In this document: positions 54,379 to 64,000 of the stretch, piece after piece
Numbering within the stretch: the first letter of the stretch is position 1
Layout of the letters: each line of letters begins with the position of its first letter
NCBI RefSeq assembly: GCF_005925325.1
Contig: NZ_SRMP01000004.1
Coordinates: forward strand, 576,829-640,828
Source: Pedobacter helvus
GTDB taxonomy: Bacteria; Bacteroidota; Bacteroidia; Sphingobacteriales; Sphingobacteriaceae
Length of the DNA: 64,000 nucleotides
Direction: 5' to 3'
The notes under the pieces: generated by a model
The model's input: the letters and a program-made list of their open reading frames with translations, nothing else
The model's database searches: none
What the model was told of the DNA's origin: nothing
Translations under genes and position numbers: made by a program

Positions 54379-54699
54379 ATTTAATGTTTTTTAAGTATTA
54401 CATTCTACAATAGCAAAAAGTGTGCAAAATTGTGAAGAAACCTCATTTTCCCATGAAAGGCCTTCCACGAATAAGCTTACAATCCGGTAACCGTTTCAGC
54501 AAACAAGCAGCAAAGCAAGTATGGACACGAACTCAACTTAAGCTTTTTAAGTCCAAAAGTTCTTTGCCAATTCCGCACACCATAAAACGATAATTGGTAT
54601 CGCGACCTAAAACAAAAAAGTATCCACCATCGCAAAATTAAATGACAAAGCTCACTGTCACCTCCTACCAACTTCGATAACTTTAATAAAAAAACAGCC
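54379..54699. other. intergenic region
   Basis: 321 bp. The last 60 bases resemble the leader of copy A before 40451. No gene recognised. Confidence 0.4.
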
Positions 54700-54900
54700 A
54701 TGAAAGCGACAGAGAAAAAAACCGCTAAACTATGCTACGAACACATCGGTGGCAAACTGGGCAATCTGCTATTGGAAAAATTTGTAGAAAAAGGCTGGCT
54801 AGCCAAAGAGAACCTCAGGGATAAAAACTTCTACATCACCGAAAAAGGCACGAAAGAGTTTAGCAAGCTGGGCATTGATCTCTCCCTGATTCATTCGTAA
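54700..54900 (+). CDS. solo ArsR-type C-terminal domain, copy B
   Basis: 66 residues, close paralog of 40451-40651 (differences mainly N/T, Q/L, D/E). CYEHIGGKLGNLLLEKF, FYITEKGTKEFSKLGIDLS. Same absence of the N-terminal winged helix as copy A, so the short form is under selection or both derive from a truncated ancestor. Confidence 0.75.
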   Translation: MKATEKKTAKLCYEHIGGKLGNLLLEKFVEKGWLAKENLRDKNFYITEKGTKEFSKLGIDLSLIHS

Positions 54901-55400
54901 AAAATGATAAGCTCTAATTACCTCCAACGAAAAGACTTAATTACATCAAACTTACTGCTACAAAGAAGGGCAGGTTGGCCAACCTGCTCTTACGACTAAA
55001 CGAATCCATCCTGAACTTGAACCTGCCTCGGTTAAATCCATCTTTTCACATGCAGCATCCTCAACCGCTGACAACCCTTGCACTCGTCAGCCACCAGCTA
55101 CCGCAAAAACGTAAAAAAATGACCTGCCAGGCCATAAATGTGAAATAAAGTCACATTCCAAATCAATTCAATACTGCTTATGGTTATCGTCGGGAACTAG
55201 TTCAATGCATAGCGCGTATGAAAGTGAATTAAATTCATCGACAAATTTAAATCGACGTAACGACATCCGAGGATCTACGGTAGACGGAAGACAGAGGAGC
55301 ATACACCAGACGGCAAAAGCGGCAGTTTTGTTATTGCAATTGCAGAGTGCCCAAGCCTGGAAGGTAGATTGATAGTTGTTGGTTAAAGGTTCGACAAACG
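54700..55400. repeat. segmental duplication, copy B
   Basis: Contains the solo ArsR gene, the hairpin at 54967-54990 (AGGGCAGGTT-GGCC-AACCTGCTCT), a stub matching the lipoprotein end (NRGRFKFRMD in reverse at about 55005-55037) and noncoding sequence matching 41281-41620. The body of the lipoprotein gene is missing. Confidence 0.7.
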
Positions 55401-55478
55401 TTAAAAACAAATTATTATTGCTCAATCACTGTAAAAAAATAAATTAAAAAATTAACTTTAGCGGATTAACAAGCAAAA
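54901..55478. other. intergenic region, decayed duplicated sequence
   Basis: 578 bp without an intact gene, see duplication copy B. It ends at the T9SS protein gene. Confidence 0.45.
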
Positions 55479-56825
55479 ATGAAAATCAAACGTCTCACAT
55501 TAGCGCTACTCTGTATCGCTGCAGGCAACTCAAATGCGCAAGTAAAGATTTCTAACGGAACACATTTTATCGTAGGCACAGGAGTAAATGTTATCATCAG
55601 TAGTTTGTCCCTGCAGTACAACAACAGCAACCTGATTACCAATGGCAATCTGATCTTTTCAGGAAGTAGTGACAATAGTATTAATGGAATCAGTGGCATA
55701 AGCAGATTAACGTTAGCGAAAACAGCAGGAAAAAGATTAATTTTGGACAGCAAAATCGCACTTTCCTCTCAACTGATCTTGAATTCAGGAACACTAGACC
55801 TCAATGGTCATGACCTTGACTTAGGAAACACCGGAAATCTCGTAAACGAAAGCAATATTTCCTACGTAACGGGCAACTCTGGATTTGTCATAGCAAATGC
55901 AAACCTGAATTCACCTTCAGCTGTAAAACCCGGTAACATGGGAATATCCTTTACCAGTATCGCGAATTGGGGAAATACGGTAATCAGGAGAGGTCATTTG
56001 CCGCTCAGTGACGGCAACGTCCAAACAGTCAAAAGGTTCTTTGATGTCATACCGTCAAACAATAATAATCTTGACGCAACAGTACGCTTTGATTATTTAG
56101 ACAATGAACTAAATGGCATCCAAGAAGATCAACTCAAATTCCTTTTTTCTGAAGATAGCGGACTTACATGGAGACAGCTAAACTCAACAGCGAACCTTGC
56201 AGAGAATTACTTAGAAATTTCCAACCTCAACAGCATGGGTAGATTTTCATCCTCTGGCCAAAACTTTACCACCTTACCGATCTCAGACATCAAACTCAAC
56301 GGTGTAGCCAACCAACAGGCCATCAACCTTTCTTGGAACACCATCAATGAGGTGGGGGTATCCCATTTTATCATTGAAAAGAGCATTGATGGCCAAATAT
56401 TCAGTACCATTAGCAAAATTCCTTCAAAGAGTAGCCTAACGAAGGACAACAGCTATAGTATCACAGATAAAAACCCTATTTCTGGCACCAATTACTATAG
56501 GGTACGCGGAATCGACACAGATGGTACGGAAACTCATTCTGCTATCTTAGCAGTCAACTTTAACCTGTCTTCAAATGAGCATTTTACCGTGTTTCCGAAT
56601 CCATCAACCAAACTGATCAAGGTTCGATATTATGCTACAAACGCACAGCCTGTTACACTATCAGTAGCTTCAAGCATTGGAAAAACTGAATTAATGAAAG
56701 TCTTTCAACCTCAAATCGGAATCAACGAGCTTCAGATGGATGTGACTATCCTCCCAAACGGCCTCTACTTCCTTAAAGTATACAATACGACAGTTAACAA
56801 ATCAACCAAATTCATTAAAAATTAA
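55479..56825 (+). CDS. T9SS-exported protein with type A sorting domain
   Basis: 448 residues: signal peptide (LALLCIAAGNSNA), repetitive beta-helix-like region (SRLTLAKTAGKRLILDSKIA), a fibronectin-type segment at about 268-370 and a C-terminal sorting tail from about 375 (FPNPSTKLIKVRYY, LPNGLYFLKVYN). It should cross the outer membrane by the type IX system and be anchored at or released from the surface. Confidence 0.92.
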   Translation: MKIKRLTLALLCIAAGNSNAQVKISNGTHFIVGTGVNVIISSLSLQYNNSNLITNGNLIFSGSSDNSINGISGISRLTLAKTAGKRLILDSKIALSSQLILNSGTLDLNGHDLDLGNTGNLVNESNISYVTGNSGFVIANANLNSPSAVKPGNMGISFTSIANWGNTVIRRGHLPLSDGNVQTVKRFFDVIPSNNNNLDATVRFDYLDNELNGIQEDQLKFLFSEDSGLTWRQLNSTANLAENYLEISNLNSMGRFSSSGQNFTTLPISDIKLNGVANQQAINLSWNTINEVGVSHFIIEKSIDGQIFSTISKIPSKSSLTKDNSYSITDKNPISGTNYYRVRGIDTDGTETHSAILAVNFNLSSNEHFTVFPNPSTKLIKVRYYATNAQPVTLSVASSIGKTELMKVFQPQIGINELQMDVTILPNGLYFLKVYNTTVNKSTKFIKN

Positions 56826-56831
56826 GTTCGA

Positions 56832-58049
56832 ATGAAGTTTAGAATTCTACAATTAATCTGCTTAATGGCCATCACATATTCGGTGAAAGCGCAAAATGTT
56901 GCTATCAACACGGATGGCTCCAGCGCAAACACCAGTGCTATCCTGGACATCAAAAGCACTGAAAAAGGCTTGTTGATACCCCGCATGACCAGGGCACAGC
57001 GCGATGCGATCAGTTCTCCCGCTACCGGACTGATCTTCTTCCAAACGGATAACACTCCAGGTTTTTACTACAATCGCGGAACGGCAGCCGTTCCGGACTG
57101 GCAGTACATCAGCACAGGAGCAGTTGGTCCAACGGGGCCAACCGGTCCGACAGGAGCAACAGGAGCAACGGGCCAAGGATTCACAAATGGAACAGCACCT
57201 GCGCAAGTTTACATCACTGGAAGTTCCTCACCTTTTTCTCCATCAAATCCCGTTTCACTGACAGGTGACGTCACCCTTGCAAGCAATGGTACGACTAGCA
57301 TAACTAATAATGCAGTAAGCGTTGCTAAAATCAATGCGACAGGCACTGCTGGAAACACAACTTTCCTCAGAGGTGATGGTCAATGGGCAACACCTGCATC
57401 CGGGGCAGTAACGGTAAACAACAGCCTTTCGGGGAATGGCACTTCTGGTAGTGCTTTAGGACTAAATCTTGGCAATTCCAATACTTGGACAGCTAACCAA
57501 ACATTTGGCGGAACCTTTTTGATTACCTCCAACTCCAGAATTGCGATGACTAACTCAGATAATAGCGCAAGGGAATTCAGGATGCAAGAACCTAGCGGAA
57601 GTGGAAGTCAATATGTCGGTTTTCTTGCTCCCCCATTGACAAACAACATTGTATATAGACTCCCGGCGGTTATCGGGAATAATGGTCAGGTATTGAGCGT
57701 AGCTTCGACAGGAACTTCTCCTGACACAGGAGGAAGCCCGATGAATGTTCTAGAATGGACGACCCCGACAACTGGAAGTGGTCCGACATTCACCAACGTG
57801 AGCAGCAACGTCACCCTAGGACAAGGTAACCAAGTTGTCAACATTAGTGGCAATTTCACTGTTACATTGCCAAGCTCTCCCACGCCCGGTCAAACGCTGA
57901 TTTTCCTTGCGCCAACCGGCAATGGAATTATTAACGGTAATATCATGCCAGTGGGATCGCCTACAAATTCGGTGACCTCTTACAATTTTAACGGATTCAC
58001 TGCTACGCAACTGATTTACAACGGTACAATCTGGATGCAGACCTACTAG
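56832..58049 (+). CDS. surface protein with collagen-like GPTG repeats
   Basis: 405 residues: signal peptide, a NVAINTDGSSANTSAILDI opening and KGLLIPRMTRAQRDAI typical of Bacteroidetes tail-fibre-like proteins, a collagen-like GPTGPTGPTGATGATGQG stretch at about 99-116, then Gly/Ser/Thr-rich beta repeats. Starts 6 bases after the T9SS gene stop, so they form an operon. Probable extracellular fibre or matrix protein. Confidence 0.88.
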   Translation: MKFRILQLICLMAITYSVKAQNVAINTDGSSANTSAILDIKSTEKGLLIPRMTRAQRDAISSPATGLIFFQTDNTPGFYYNRGTAAVPDWQYISTGAVGPTGPTGPTGATGATGQGFTNGTAPAQVYITGSSSPFSPSNPVSLTGDVTLASNGTTSITNNAVSVAKINATGTAGNTTFLRGDGQWATPASGAVTVNNSLSGNGTSGSALGLNLGNSNTWTANQTFGGTFLITSNSRIAMTNSDNSAREFRMQEPSGSGSQYVGFLAPPLTNNIVYRLPAVIGNNGQVLSVASTGTSPDTGGSPMNVLEWTTPTTGSGPTFTNVSSNVTLGQGNQVVNISGNFTVTLPSSPTPGQTLIFLAPTGNGIINGNIMPVGSPTNSVTSYNFNGFTATQLIYNGTIWMQTY

Positions 58050-58056
58050 CAGCAAA

Positions 58057-58089
58057 AAAAAGACTCCGAGTGTTACTTGGAGTCTTTTT
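58057..58089 (+). terminator. operon terminator
   Basis: Stem AAAAAGACTCCGAG / CTTGGAGTCTTTTT with loop TGTTA, 8 bases after the stop codon. Confidence 0.9.
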
Positions 58090-58489
58090 AAACTTTTTTC
58101 AACCCAAACAACACGTATAACCAAAAGATCTGTGCTTGGATTGAACATTTACAAAACATACCGCACGAACCTACAATCACCCATCAAAAGAATCGTGGCC
58201 AATCACGTGATTTTACATCTTGTGATATGGAAAAACTGGCGGTCTCTGCCTAAAAGTTTTTGATAGCAACCGCAAAGAGAATACCGAATACCAGGGCTTA
58301 CCCGTTCACCATAGGCTTTCCGACTATCTTCTTGCCATCACTGCTTAATGGCGAGTTCCTCTTCTCGCCGCCCATCAAATAGTACCTTTTGATACCCTTA
58401 AGGGCTGATACGACCATGAAGTGAGCACAAAAACAACCGAATTTTTCGTACATTGCCGCCTTTTCTAATCCATAAGCACAAAAAGCCAT
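58090..58489. other. intergenic region
   Basis: 400 bp before the large kinase gene. Minus-strand frame at 58298-58489 looks like a chance opening. No RNA gene seen. Confidence 0.4.
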
Positions 58490-61399
58490 ATGCCAGACCA
58501 GCAGTCAAACGAGCAGCTAAGATTAGCCGCCTTGCAAGCCTATCAAATTCTTGAAACCGCTTCAGAGCAGGACTATGACGAACTGACCGACCTGGCGGCG
58601 GCGATCTGCGAAACGCCGATCGCACTGATCAGCTTGGTAGATGAAAACCGGCAGTGGTTCAAATCCCATAAAAATTTGGATGTTAGGGAGACGGCGAGAT
58701 CACATTCTTTCTGCGCACATGCCATATTGCATCCCAATGAACTGATGCAAGTCGAAGATGCACATTTGGATGAGCGTTTTAAAGATAACCCGCTGGTCAC
58801 CGGAAAACCCAACATTGTATTCTATGCGGGCATGCCACTCGTAGATCCCGAAGGTTATGCACTTGGGTCGCTATGTGTGATCGACAACCAAGCCCGTAGA
58901 CTTACCGCTTTGCAACAACAGACATTAAAAACACTCTCCAAACAGGTCGTCGACAAACTGACCCTGCGAAAGAAACTGATCGATCTGGAGGCTGCCAATT
59001 TAGATAATTTCAGGCTACATCAGGAAAGAGAACGCTACTTGGAGGATATCATTGCACAGTCGCCAGCGGCCATCGTAGTCTTTAGGGGAGCGGACATGAT
59101 CATAGATGCGATCAATCCCGCAATGCTCGATATACTTGGCCAGCCCCCAGGGATCCAGGGCAAGGAACTGCTCCAGGTCATTCCAGAACTGAAGGGGCAG
59201 CCTGCCTATGATCTGTTGACCCAAGTCTTCAGAACTGGACAGACACAAAGACGCCGTGATACACCTGTGTATCTCCACAGGAACGGCAGACTGGAAACTG
59301 GTTATTTTGATTTCACCTATACCCCATTGATCGAAAACGGTAAGGTCAAGGGGATCATCGATATGGCCGTAGAGGTAACCGAACAGGTGAATGCCCGTAA
59401 ATCCGTGGAGGAAAGTGCCCAGCAGCTCAAGCAGATGGTCATGAGTGCACCAATGGGCATGTGCATCATCCGCGGATACGGCCTGGTGATCGAAATAGCC
59501 AACGATCCCATGTTGAAGATCTGGACACGTACCGCAGAACAGGTACTGGGAAAGGCACTGACGGAAGTCTTTCCCGAAGTAGTCGATCAGCCTTTTCCGG
59601 ATATGCTTCGAAACGTTCTTCGCACCGGGAAACCCCTTGCCATACCTGAACTGACCGCAGATATCGCCGAAATAGATGGCACCATCAACAGGATCTATAT
59701 CGATTTTACCTATAAGCCCCTGTGCAATGCGCAGGGCGAACCGGAAGCGATCATAGCTACTGTAATCGATATTACCGAAACGGTCAAGGCACGTAAACTT
59801 TTGGAAAAAAGCAAGGACGAGCTACAACTGGCCAACGAAGAACTTGAAACGGTCAATGACGAGTATATGGCCCTTAACGAGGAACTAATGGCCGCTAACG
59901 AACAATTGCTGAAGGCTGATGAGGAGCTAAAGGACCTGAACGAACGCATCAGCATTGCGATCGACGCGGGCGGACTTGGCTATACCGAAGTGGACCTTGC
60001 CACAGGAACCATGCGCTGCAACGACACCTTCAAGGCCTTTTATGGCAAAAGGCCCGATGAGGAGCTGACCTATCCGCAGATGTTCGAGATGATGGTTCCC
60101 GAACACCGCGAGGTCGTACGCGAAAAAGCCATTAAGGCCCGTGAAGAACAGGCGCTCTACCATGCACTTTACGAGATCAAATGGCCAGATGGATCGAGCC
60201 ACTGGATCAATGCCTATGGCCGAGGCCGCTACGACGAGAACGGAAATGCGGACCGTATGGTGGGCATGGTCTCTGAAGTGACCGAACAGGTGAATTCCCA
60301 AATGCATATAGAGCGGCTTAACAAAGAGCTGGAACAGGCACTGGTCCAAGCGATAGATAGCGAAGAAAGAATGAAAATGGCCGTAAATGCGGCGCAATTG
60401 GGCACATGGTCCCTCGATATCGTGTCAGGTAATTTTTTGGTTACCCCACGCACAAGGGAGATCTACGGCTTTGATGGGGCACAAGAATTTTCGATCCAGC
60501 ACACCATTGACCAGGTCATCGACACCCACCGCGATGAAGTGAGAGCTGCGATGAAGGACGCTATCAACAATGGCACCACCTACGACATAGAATATCCGAT
60601 CATCCGTATGCACGATGGTGAAGTCAGATGGCTCAGGTCCGTAGGGAAAAAGTATTCGGGCATTGCCGATTCAGCAATGGAACACTTTTCCGGAACGGTC
60701 ATGGACATTACCGAACCGAAGGCCGAAGACCAACGTAAACAGGACTTCTTCAGTATCGTGAGCCACGAAATGCGTACCCCTATCACCTCAATCAATGGAT
60801 ACATTCAGATCCTAGAGCGAAAGGCCGTTGATCAGGTCACGGCAGCTGTTGCCGCAAAGGCCAGGCGACAGGTTGAAAGGATGACAGGCCTTATTTCTGG
60901 CTTCCTGGACATGGCAAGGACCGGCGAGAACAAAATCTACCTCAACAGAAAAAATTTTGATTTGGCGAGCATCATTGAGGACACTAAAAAGGAAACCCTT
61001 TCGACAATCACAACTCATCATATCATATTCCAGCCGGTAGGATCATTAGCGGTCAACGGTGACAAGGAAAAGCTCGAACAGGTGCTGGCCAACTTTGTCG
61101 GCAATGCAGTGAAATATTCGCCGCCAGGCAGTCTGATCATTGTCGATTGCACCGAGAGGAAGGGTTTGGCCAGGGTAAGCGTAACAGATGAGGGCATGGG
61201 AATCCCTAAGCAGGACCAGCCCCACATCTTCGACAGGTTCTACCGCGTGCTCGGAGCACATATGGAGAACATCACCGGTTTTGGAATCGGTCTATACCTA
61301 TGCAAGGAGATCATTAGCAGGCATGGTGGGCATGTGGGCGTTGAAAGCGTACACGGCGAAGGAAGCAAGTTCTGGTTTGAAATCCCTTTGGACAGTTGA
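58490..61399 (+). CDS. large GAF/multi-PAS histidine kinase
   Basis: 969 residues: GAF (about 10-160), two PAS (about 180-300 and 310-430), a coiled coil rich in Glu/Leu (ANEELETVNDEYMALNEELM), two more PAS (about 475-600, 620-740), HisKA with His759 in SIVSHEMRTPITSINGY and HATPase_c (ANFVGNAVKYSP, DEGMGI, GFGIGLYLCKEI). A cytoplasmic multi-input sensor kinase with no membrane helix. Its GAF domain resembles the one at 50641. Confidence 0.95.
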   Translation: MPDQQSNEQLRLAALQAYQILETASEQDYDELTDLAAAICETPIALISLVDENRQWFKSHKNLDVRETARSHSFCAHAILHPNELMQVEDAHLDERFKDNPLVTGKPNIVFYAGMPLVDPEGYALGSLCVIDNQARRLTALQQQTLKTLSKQVVDKLTLRKKLIDLEAANLDNFRLHQERERYLEDIIAQSPAAIVVFRGADMIIDAINPAMLDILGQPPGIQGKELLQVIPELKGQPAYDLLTQVFRTGQTQRRRDTPVYLHRNGRLETGYFDFTYTPLIENGKVKGIIDMAVEVTEQVNARKSVEESAQQLKQMVMSAPMGMCIIRGYGLVIEIANDPMLKIWTRTAEQVLGKALTEVFPEVVDQPFPDMLRNVLRTGKPLAIPELTADIAEIDGTINRIYIDFTYKPLCNAQGEPEAIIATVIDITETVKARKLLEKSKDELQLANEELETVNDEYMALNEELMAANEQLLKADEELKDLNERISIAIDAGGLGYTEVDLATGTMRCNDTFKAFYGKRPDEELTYPQMFEMMVPEHREVVREKAIKAREEQALYHALYEIKWPDGSSHWINAYGRGRYDENGNADRMVGMVSEVTEQVNSQMHIERLNKELEQALVQAIDSEERMKMAVNAAQLGTWSLDIVSGNFLVTPRTREIYGFDGAQEFSIQHTIDQVIDTHRDEVRAAMKDAINNGTTYDIEYPIIRMHDGEVRWLRSVGKKYSGIADSAMEHFSGTVMDITEPKAEDQRKQDFFSIVSHEMRTPITSINGYIQILERKAVDQVTAAVAAKARRQVERMTGLISGFLDMARTGENKIYLNRKNFDLASIIEDTKKETLSTITTHHIIFQPVGSLAVNGDKEKLEQVLANFVGNAVKYSPPGSLIIVDCTERKGLARVSVTDEGMGIPKQDQPHIFDRFYRVLGAHMENITGFGIGLYLCKEIISRHGGHVGVESVHGEGSKFWFEIPLDS

Positions 61400-61507
61400 T
61401 ATGCCTCAAATATAGACATCCCGGGAAGCTGCGCAGTCAAGATTATCAAATGGATAATTTCCATAGTAGCCAACGCAGCCACCAAGTCATTGAGGTTAGT
61501 TAAACAG

Positions 61508-62851
61508 CTAACTGCGTTTGGGCTTAAGTTTCCCGCTTTTTTGATATTGTTGGACCTTGATATTTTCCCACATGATCAATTTGTCCTCTATCTTGGAGAA
61601 TACCCTTATGTCCCCATCCTGTGAAATGACCAGCCCCAGACTTCCGGGATGGTTCCAACAGTAGGAGATCATAGACCTGTGCCTTGTACCGAAATGTCGG
61701 GGGTCAGTCGCAGTCAGGGACTTTAACGTGGCTGTGGCCGTACCCGAAATAAAGATTTTCCTTGGCATCTTTTTGGAACGGATCATGCCACCAAATCCTC
61801 TAGCCACCATGTCCACACCGAACAAGACCAAGCCATCCACACAACTTTGCGAAGCAATAAAGTTCAAGCAACCCCGAATCTCGTTGGCTACTTCCGTCAA
61901 GGCATGAAAGGCCATTGTCTCCCGCATATACTGTTTCTTTGTAATGGTATGCTGCCCGGAACTTAGTCTCTGTTCGATGCTCGACTCGGTCAAGAAACTA
62001 TTGATTGATTGTTTGACATAACCGCTCATGGCCAACATCAGCCGATCATAGAGCAAGCTGTACTTGATATCGATATCGGCAAAATCATTGGTAATCAGAA
62101 TAGCTCCGCCGTGCTGATAGCCCTGTATCTTCAGCAAAAGCCTTGAGAAGGTCTGTGTCCATACCGTGTCGACAAAGCCCTCCCAGTCCGCAAAACTTTC
62201 TGAGGGATATGCATTGGATAGAAAGTTACGTATATCCGTTTTGATGTAATCTGCATTTTTCCTGATTATTTTCGAAACCGGACCGATGGTCAGCACATCA
62301 AGATATCGTGGCACAAGCACACTTTGTTTTAGCGTAGCCAATAATTCGTAGTCGAACATCACATCCAAGGTACAGATATCCGTAATGAAAACCTGGAAAA
62401 GTCCCGGCTGCTCATATCCCGAATCCGACTCGTAATTGAGATAGCTTTGGTAATGCATTGCCTGGTCTATCATCCCCCAGACAAAAAGCTTGCCTTCATC
62501 ATCATAGTACACAGCCAAAGAGGTATAGGAGGGGTCAGCCGCTTTTGATAGCTTCGCTAAATTCTTAACTTCCAACGGAATGTACTGCCCAAAAGCTACG
62601 CAGCTCCAACGTTCCAGCACTGGCTTTACCGGAGGTGATGGATCAGGATCCGACGGGTCGATGAGCGTCACAGAAAGCTTCACCAATTCACTCTCCTCAG
62701 TCTTCATACTTGTATAGAACAGACATTCGAAAAGATCCTCCAACACTGTAATCGGTGGAGTGGCAAGCGACAACCGACTGTGCTGAAGCTTGCCATGGAC
62801 ATGCTTGGCCAAATCTGTCGTTTTTGATTTACCTTCTGTCATTTCTTTCAA
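61508..62851 (-). CDS. diadenylate-cyclase-like protein with sensor domain (DACNV type)
   Basis: 447 residues. The C-terminal third carries the DisA_N/DAC motifs: DGLVLFGVDMVARGFGGM near 338 (canonical DGA) and GTRHRSM near 387 (canonical GxRHRxA), then LGLVISQDGDIRVFS. Such domains make c-di-AMP from two ATP. The N-terminal part has no known fold by eye but matches the idea of the DACNV sensor of Bacteroidetes. DGL in place of DGA may lower or alter activity. No membrane helix. Confidence 0.8.
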   Translation of the reverse strand: MKEMTEGKSKTTDLAKHVHGKLQHSRLSLATPPITVLEDLFECLFYTSMKTEESELVKLSVTLIDPSDPDPSPPVKPVLERWSCVAFGQYIPLEVKNLAKLSKAADPSYTSLAVYYDDEGKLFVWGMIDQAMHYQSYLNYESDSGYEQPGLFQVFITDICTLDVMFDYELLATLKQSVLVPRYLDVLTIGPVSKIIRKNADYIKTDIRNFLSNAYPSESFADWEGFVDTVWTQTFSRLLLKIQGYQHGGAILITNDFADIDIKYSLLYDRLMLAMSGYVKQSINSFLTESSIEQRLSSGQHTITKKQYMRETMAFHALTEVANEIRGCLNFIASQSCVDGLVLFGVDMVARGFGGMIRSKKMPRKIFISGTATATLKSLTATDPRHFGTRHRSMISYCWNHPGSLGLVISQDGDIRVFSKIEDKLIMWENIKVQQYQKSGKLKPKRS

Positions 62852-63191
62852 ACACTAAACTATAATTGAGTACATATACGAGAACTAACAACGATATGGA
62901 TGCACCTGTTTTCGATACCGTTCGATTTACTCCCTGCAGGAATTCTAATTCTTGCTACCACTTCCCTAAACCTTCCTGCTATACTCGGTTGTAGAACGTT
63001 CACAAAAATCTCCAAAAGATCAATGCCTGTATGTTTTCGAGGACGGTGTTTGCTCGCAATCCCTCCTAAAAGACAGATAGACTATATAAAAAATAACTTA
63101 AAAATCAAAATTATTTAACAAAAATTTAACTTGGCACTGTTTTTCCTAGCCGATGATTGTGGGCAATTCCCATCTATCAAAATATCAACAC
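62852..63191. other. divergent intergenic region
   Basis: 340 bp between the cyclase-like and OmpA-type genes; promoters for both are expected, none is clear by consensus. Confidence 0.35.
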
Positions 63192-64000
63192 ATGAAATTA
63201 AAAATTACAAAATCTGCACTTTTAGTAGCCTTGGCAGGCTTTTCAGGTTCAGTGATGGCGCAAGAAACGTCATCTATAGAAGGATCACGTTTTTCAACTC
63301 AACAATTCCGCACCTGGTCAATCGGTGTACACGCTGGTGTAACTACACCGAGAACCATGTTTGATGGAAAATTTAGAGAGTTTCAAACCACTAAGGAACA
63401 ATTAGGTTACGGTGGTTACGTTAAGAAACAAATTCTACCGGCTTTAGGTATCCAAGCAGAATTCTTGGCAGGTAAGGTTGAAGGATTAAGACAACAAGTA
63501 GGTGTGGATGCTGCAGGTAATCCAACTTATTTGGGTAATTCTGGCTTTGCTTCGAGAATGGAATGGGCCGGTGCGGTAACTGCGGTTTACAACTTAGCCA
63601 ACATTAACATCAACAGCGAAAACGGCGTGTTAATTCCTTACGTAAAAGCGGGTGCGGGTTACATGTCATCTAACTCAAATACCTACGTTGGTTCGGCAAA
63701 TAACTACCAAGGTTACGACGAAAGATGGTATATCCCTACAGGTATAGGTTTTAAACTTGGTGTAGCTAGAGGTATCAACTTAGACTTAGGTTATGATGTG
63801 AACTTTGTGAAATCACCTACATTTAATGGGGTTAACGGAGCAACTAATGATAAGTTCGCCTATGCGCACGCTGGTTTAGAATTCGCTTTGGGTAGCAAAT
63901 CAAAACCTCAATTACAAAACTATAGCTCATTAGCAGCACTTCGTATCCAATCTAAAGAAGAAAGTGAAGCGTTAAGAAGAGCATTATCTACAGCAGAACA
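63192..64000 (+). CDS. OmpA-type outer membrane protein, 3' end outside window
   Basis: 269 codons visible from the ATG at 63192: signal peptide (ALLVALAGFSGSVMAQ), then an N-terminal beta barrel with alternating aromatic strands (WSIGVHAGVTTPRTMF, IPYVKAGAGYMSS, GFKLGVARGINLDLGYD) and a helical segment starting about 250. Architecture and abundance-type signal fit OmpA-family porins of Sphingobacteriaceae; the peptidoglycan-binding domain would lie beyond the edge. Confidence 0.88.
   Translation, partial: MKLKITKSALLVALAGFSGSVMAQETSSIEGSRFSTQQFRTWSIGVHAGVTTPRTMFDGKFREFQTTKEQLGYGGYVKKQILPALGIQAEFLAGKVEGLRQQVGVDAAGNPTYLGNSGFASRMEWAGAVTAVYNLANININSENGVLIPYVKAGAGYMSSNSNTYVGSANNYQGYDERWYIPTGIGFKLGVARGINLDLGYDVNFVKSPTFNGVNGATNDKFAYAHAGLEFALGSKSKPQLQNYSSLAALRIQSKEESEALRRALSTAE

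Noticed and set aside
58298..58489. 63-codon minus-strand frame before the large kinase
   Set aside because: No homology signal, overlaps the promoter region expected for 58490.
1..64000. CRISPR arrays, rRNA and tRNA genes
   Set aside because: No regularly spaced identical repeats and no cloverleaf or rRNA-like stretch was recognised on reading; a tRNAscan/Infernal run would settle this.

Overview
The window is a chromosomal stretch of a Bacteroidota bacterium, most likely family Sphingobacteriaceae (Sphingobacterium or Pedobacter type). This rests on gene content: a SusC/SusD pair with FecR and an ECF sigma factor, a Bacteroidetes-type tra operon with RteC, a type IX secretion sorting tail, TlpA/MauE redox proteins, a short histone-H1-like protein and TAnnTTTG-type -7 promoter boxes. 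All names come from reading translated frames; no database search was run.

Layout. 1-6933 (all minus): an AT-rich run with a lipoprotein, a small helical protein, a cytoplasmic-looking N-acetylmuramidase, an Ig-repeat protein, a 735-residue unknown and a further large unknown running off the left edge. I read it as phage- or injection-system-like but cannot name it. 7254-7430: Hc1-like protein. 7498-19310 (minus): a conjugative-transposon core (RteC, TraD-position protein, TraE, TraF, TraG, lipoprotein, three TraI-like paralogs, TraJ, TraK, TraL, TraM, then element hypotheticals). TraN, relaxase and coupling protein are not in the window. 19666-23092: a regulatory block of three Crp/Fnr-like proteins and a membrane LytTR protein, with a candidate LytTR operator. 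23194-33762: MauE-like membrane protein, DUF6520-like peptide and anchored propeller-like protein facing a TlpA-SusD-SusC-FecR-ECF sigma locus, with a cold-shock gene between FecR and sigma.

34117-40350 is a low-GC accessory island: a double-HTH protein, an FRG-domain gene cut by an IS21-like end, a SUKH-like protein, a PD-(D/E)XK-like nuclease, several small unknowns and a serine recombinase. Several of its genes follow the same short intergenic motif. 40436-41650 and 54700-55400 are copies of one segment carrying a solo ArsR-type C-terminal domain. 41653-50494 mixes ordinary genes (TlpA, AraC, DHFR-like, CPBP protease, DUF1810, cold shock) with a probable small RNA and a lipoprotein gene interrupted by a stop codon.

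50641-62851 is signal transduction: a GAF-PAS-HisKA protein without an ATPase domain, a LOV-PAS blue-light-type histidine kinase with its response regulator, a large GAF/multi-PAS kinase and a diadenylate-cyclase-like protein. A T9SS-exported protein and a collagen-like-repeat protein lie between them. The right edge cuts an OmpA-type outer membrane protein gene.
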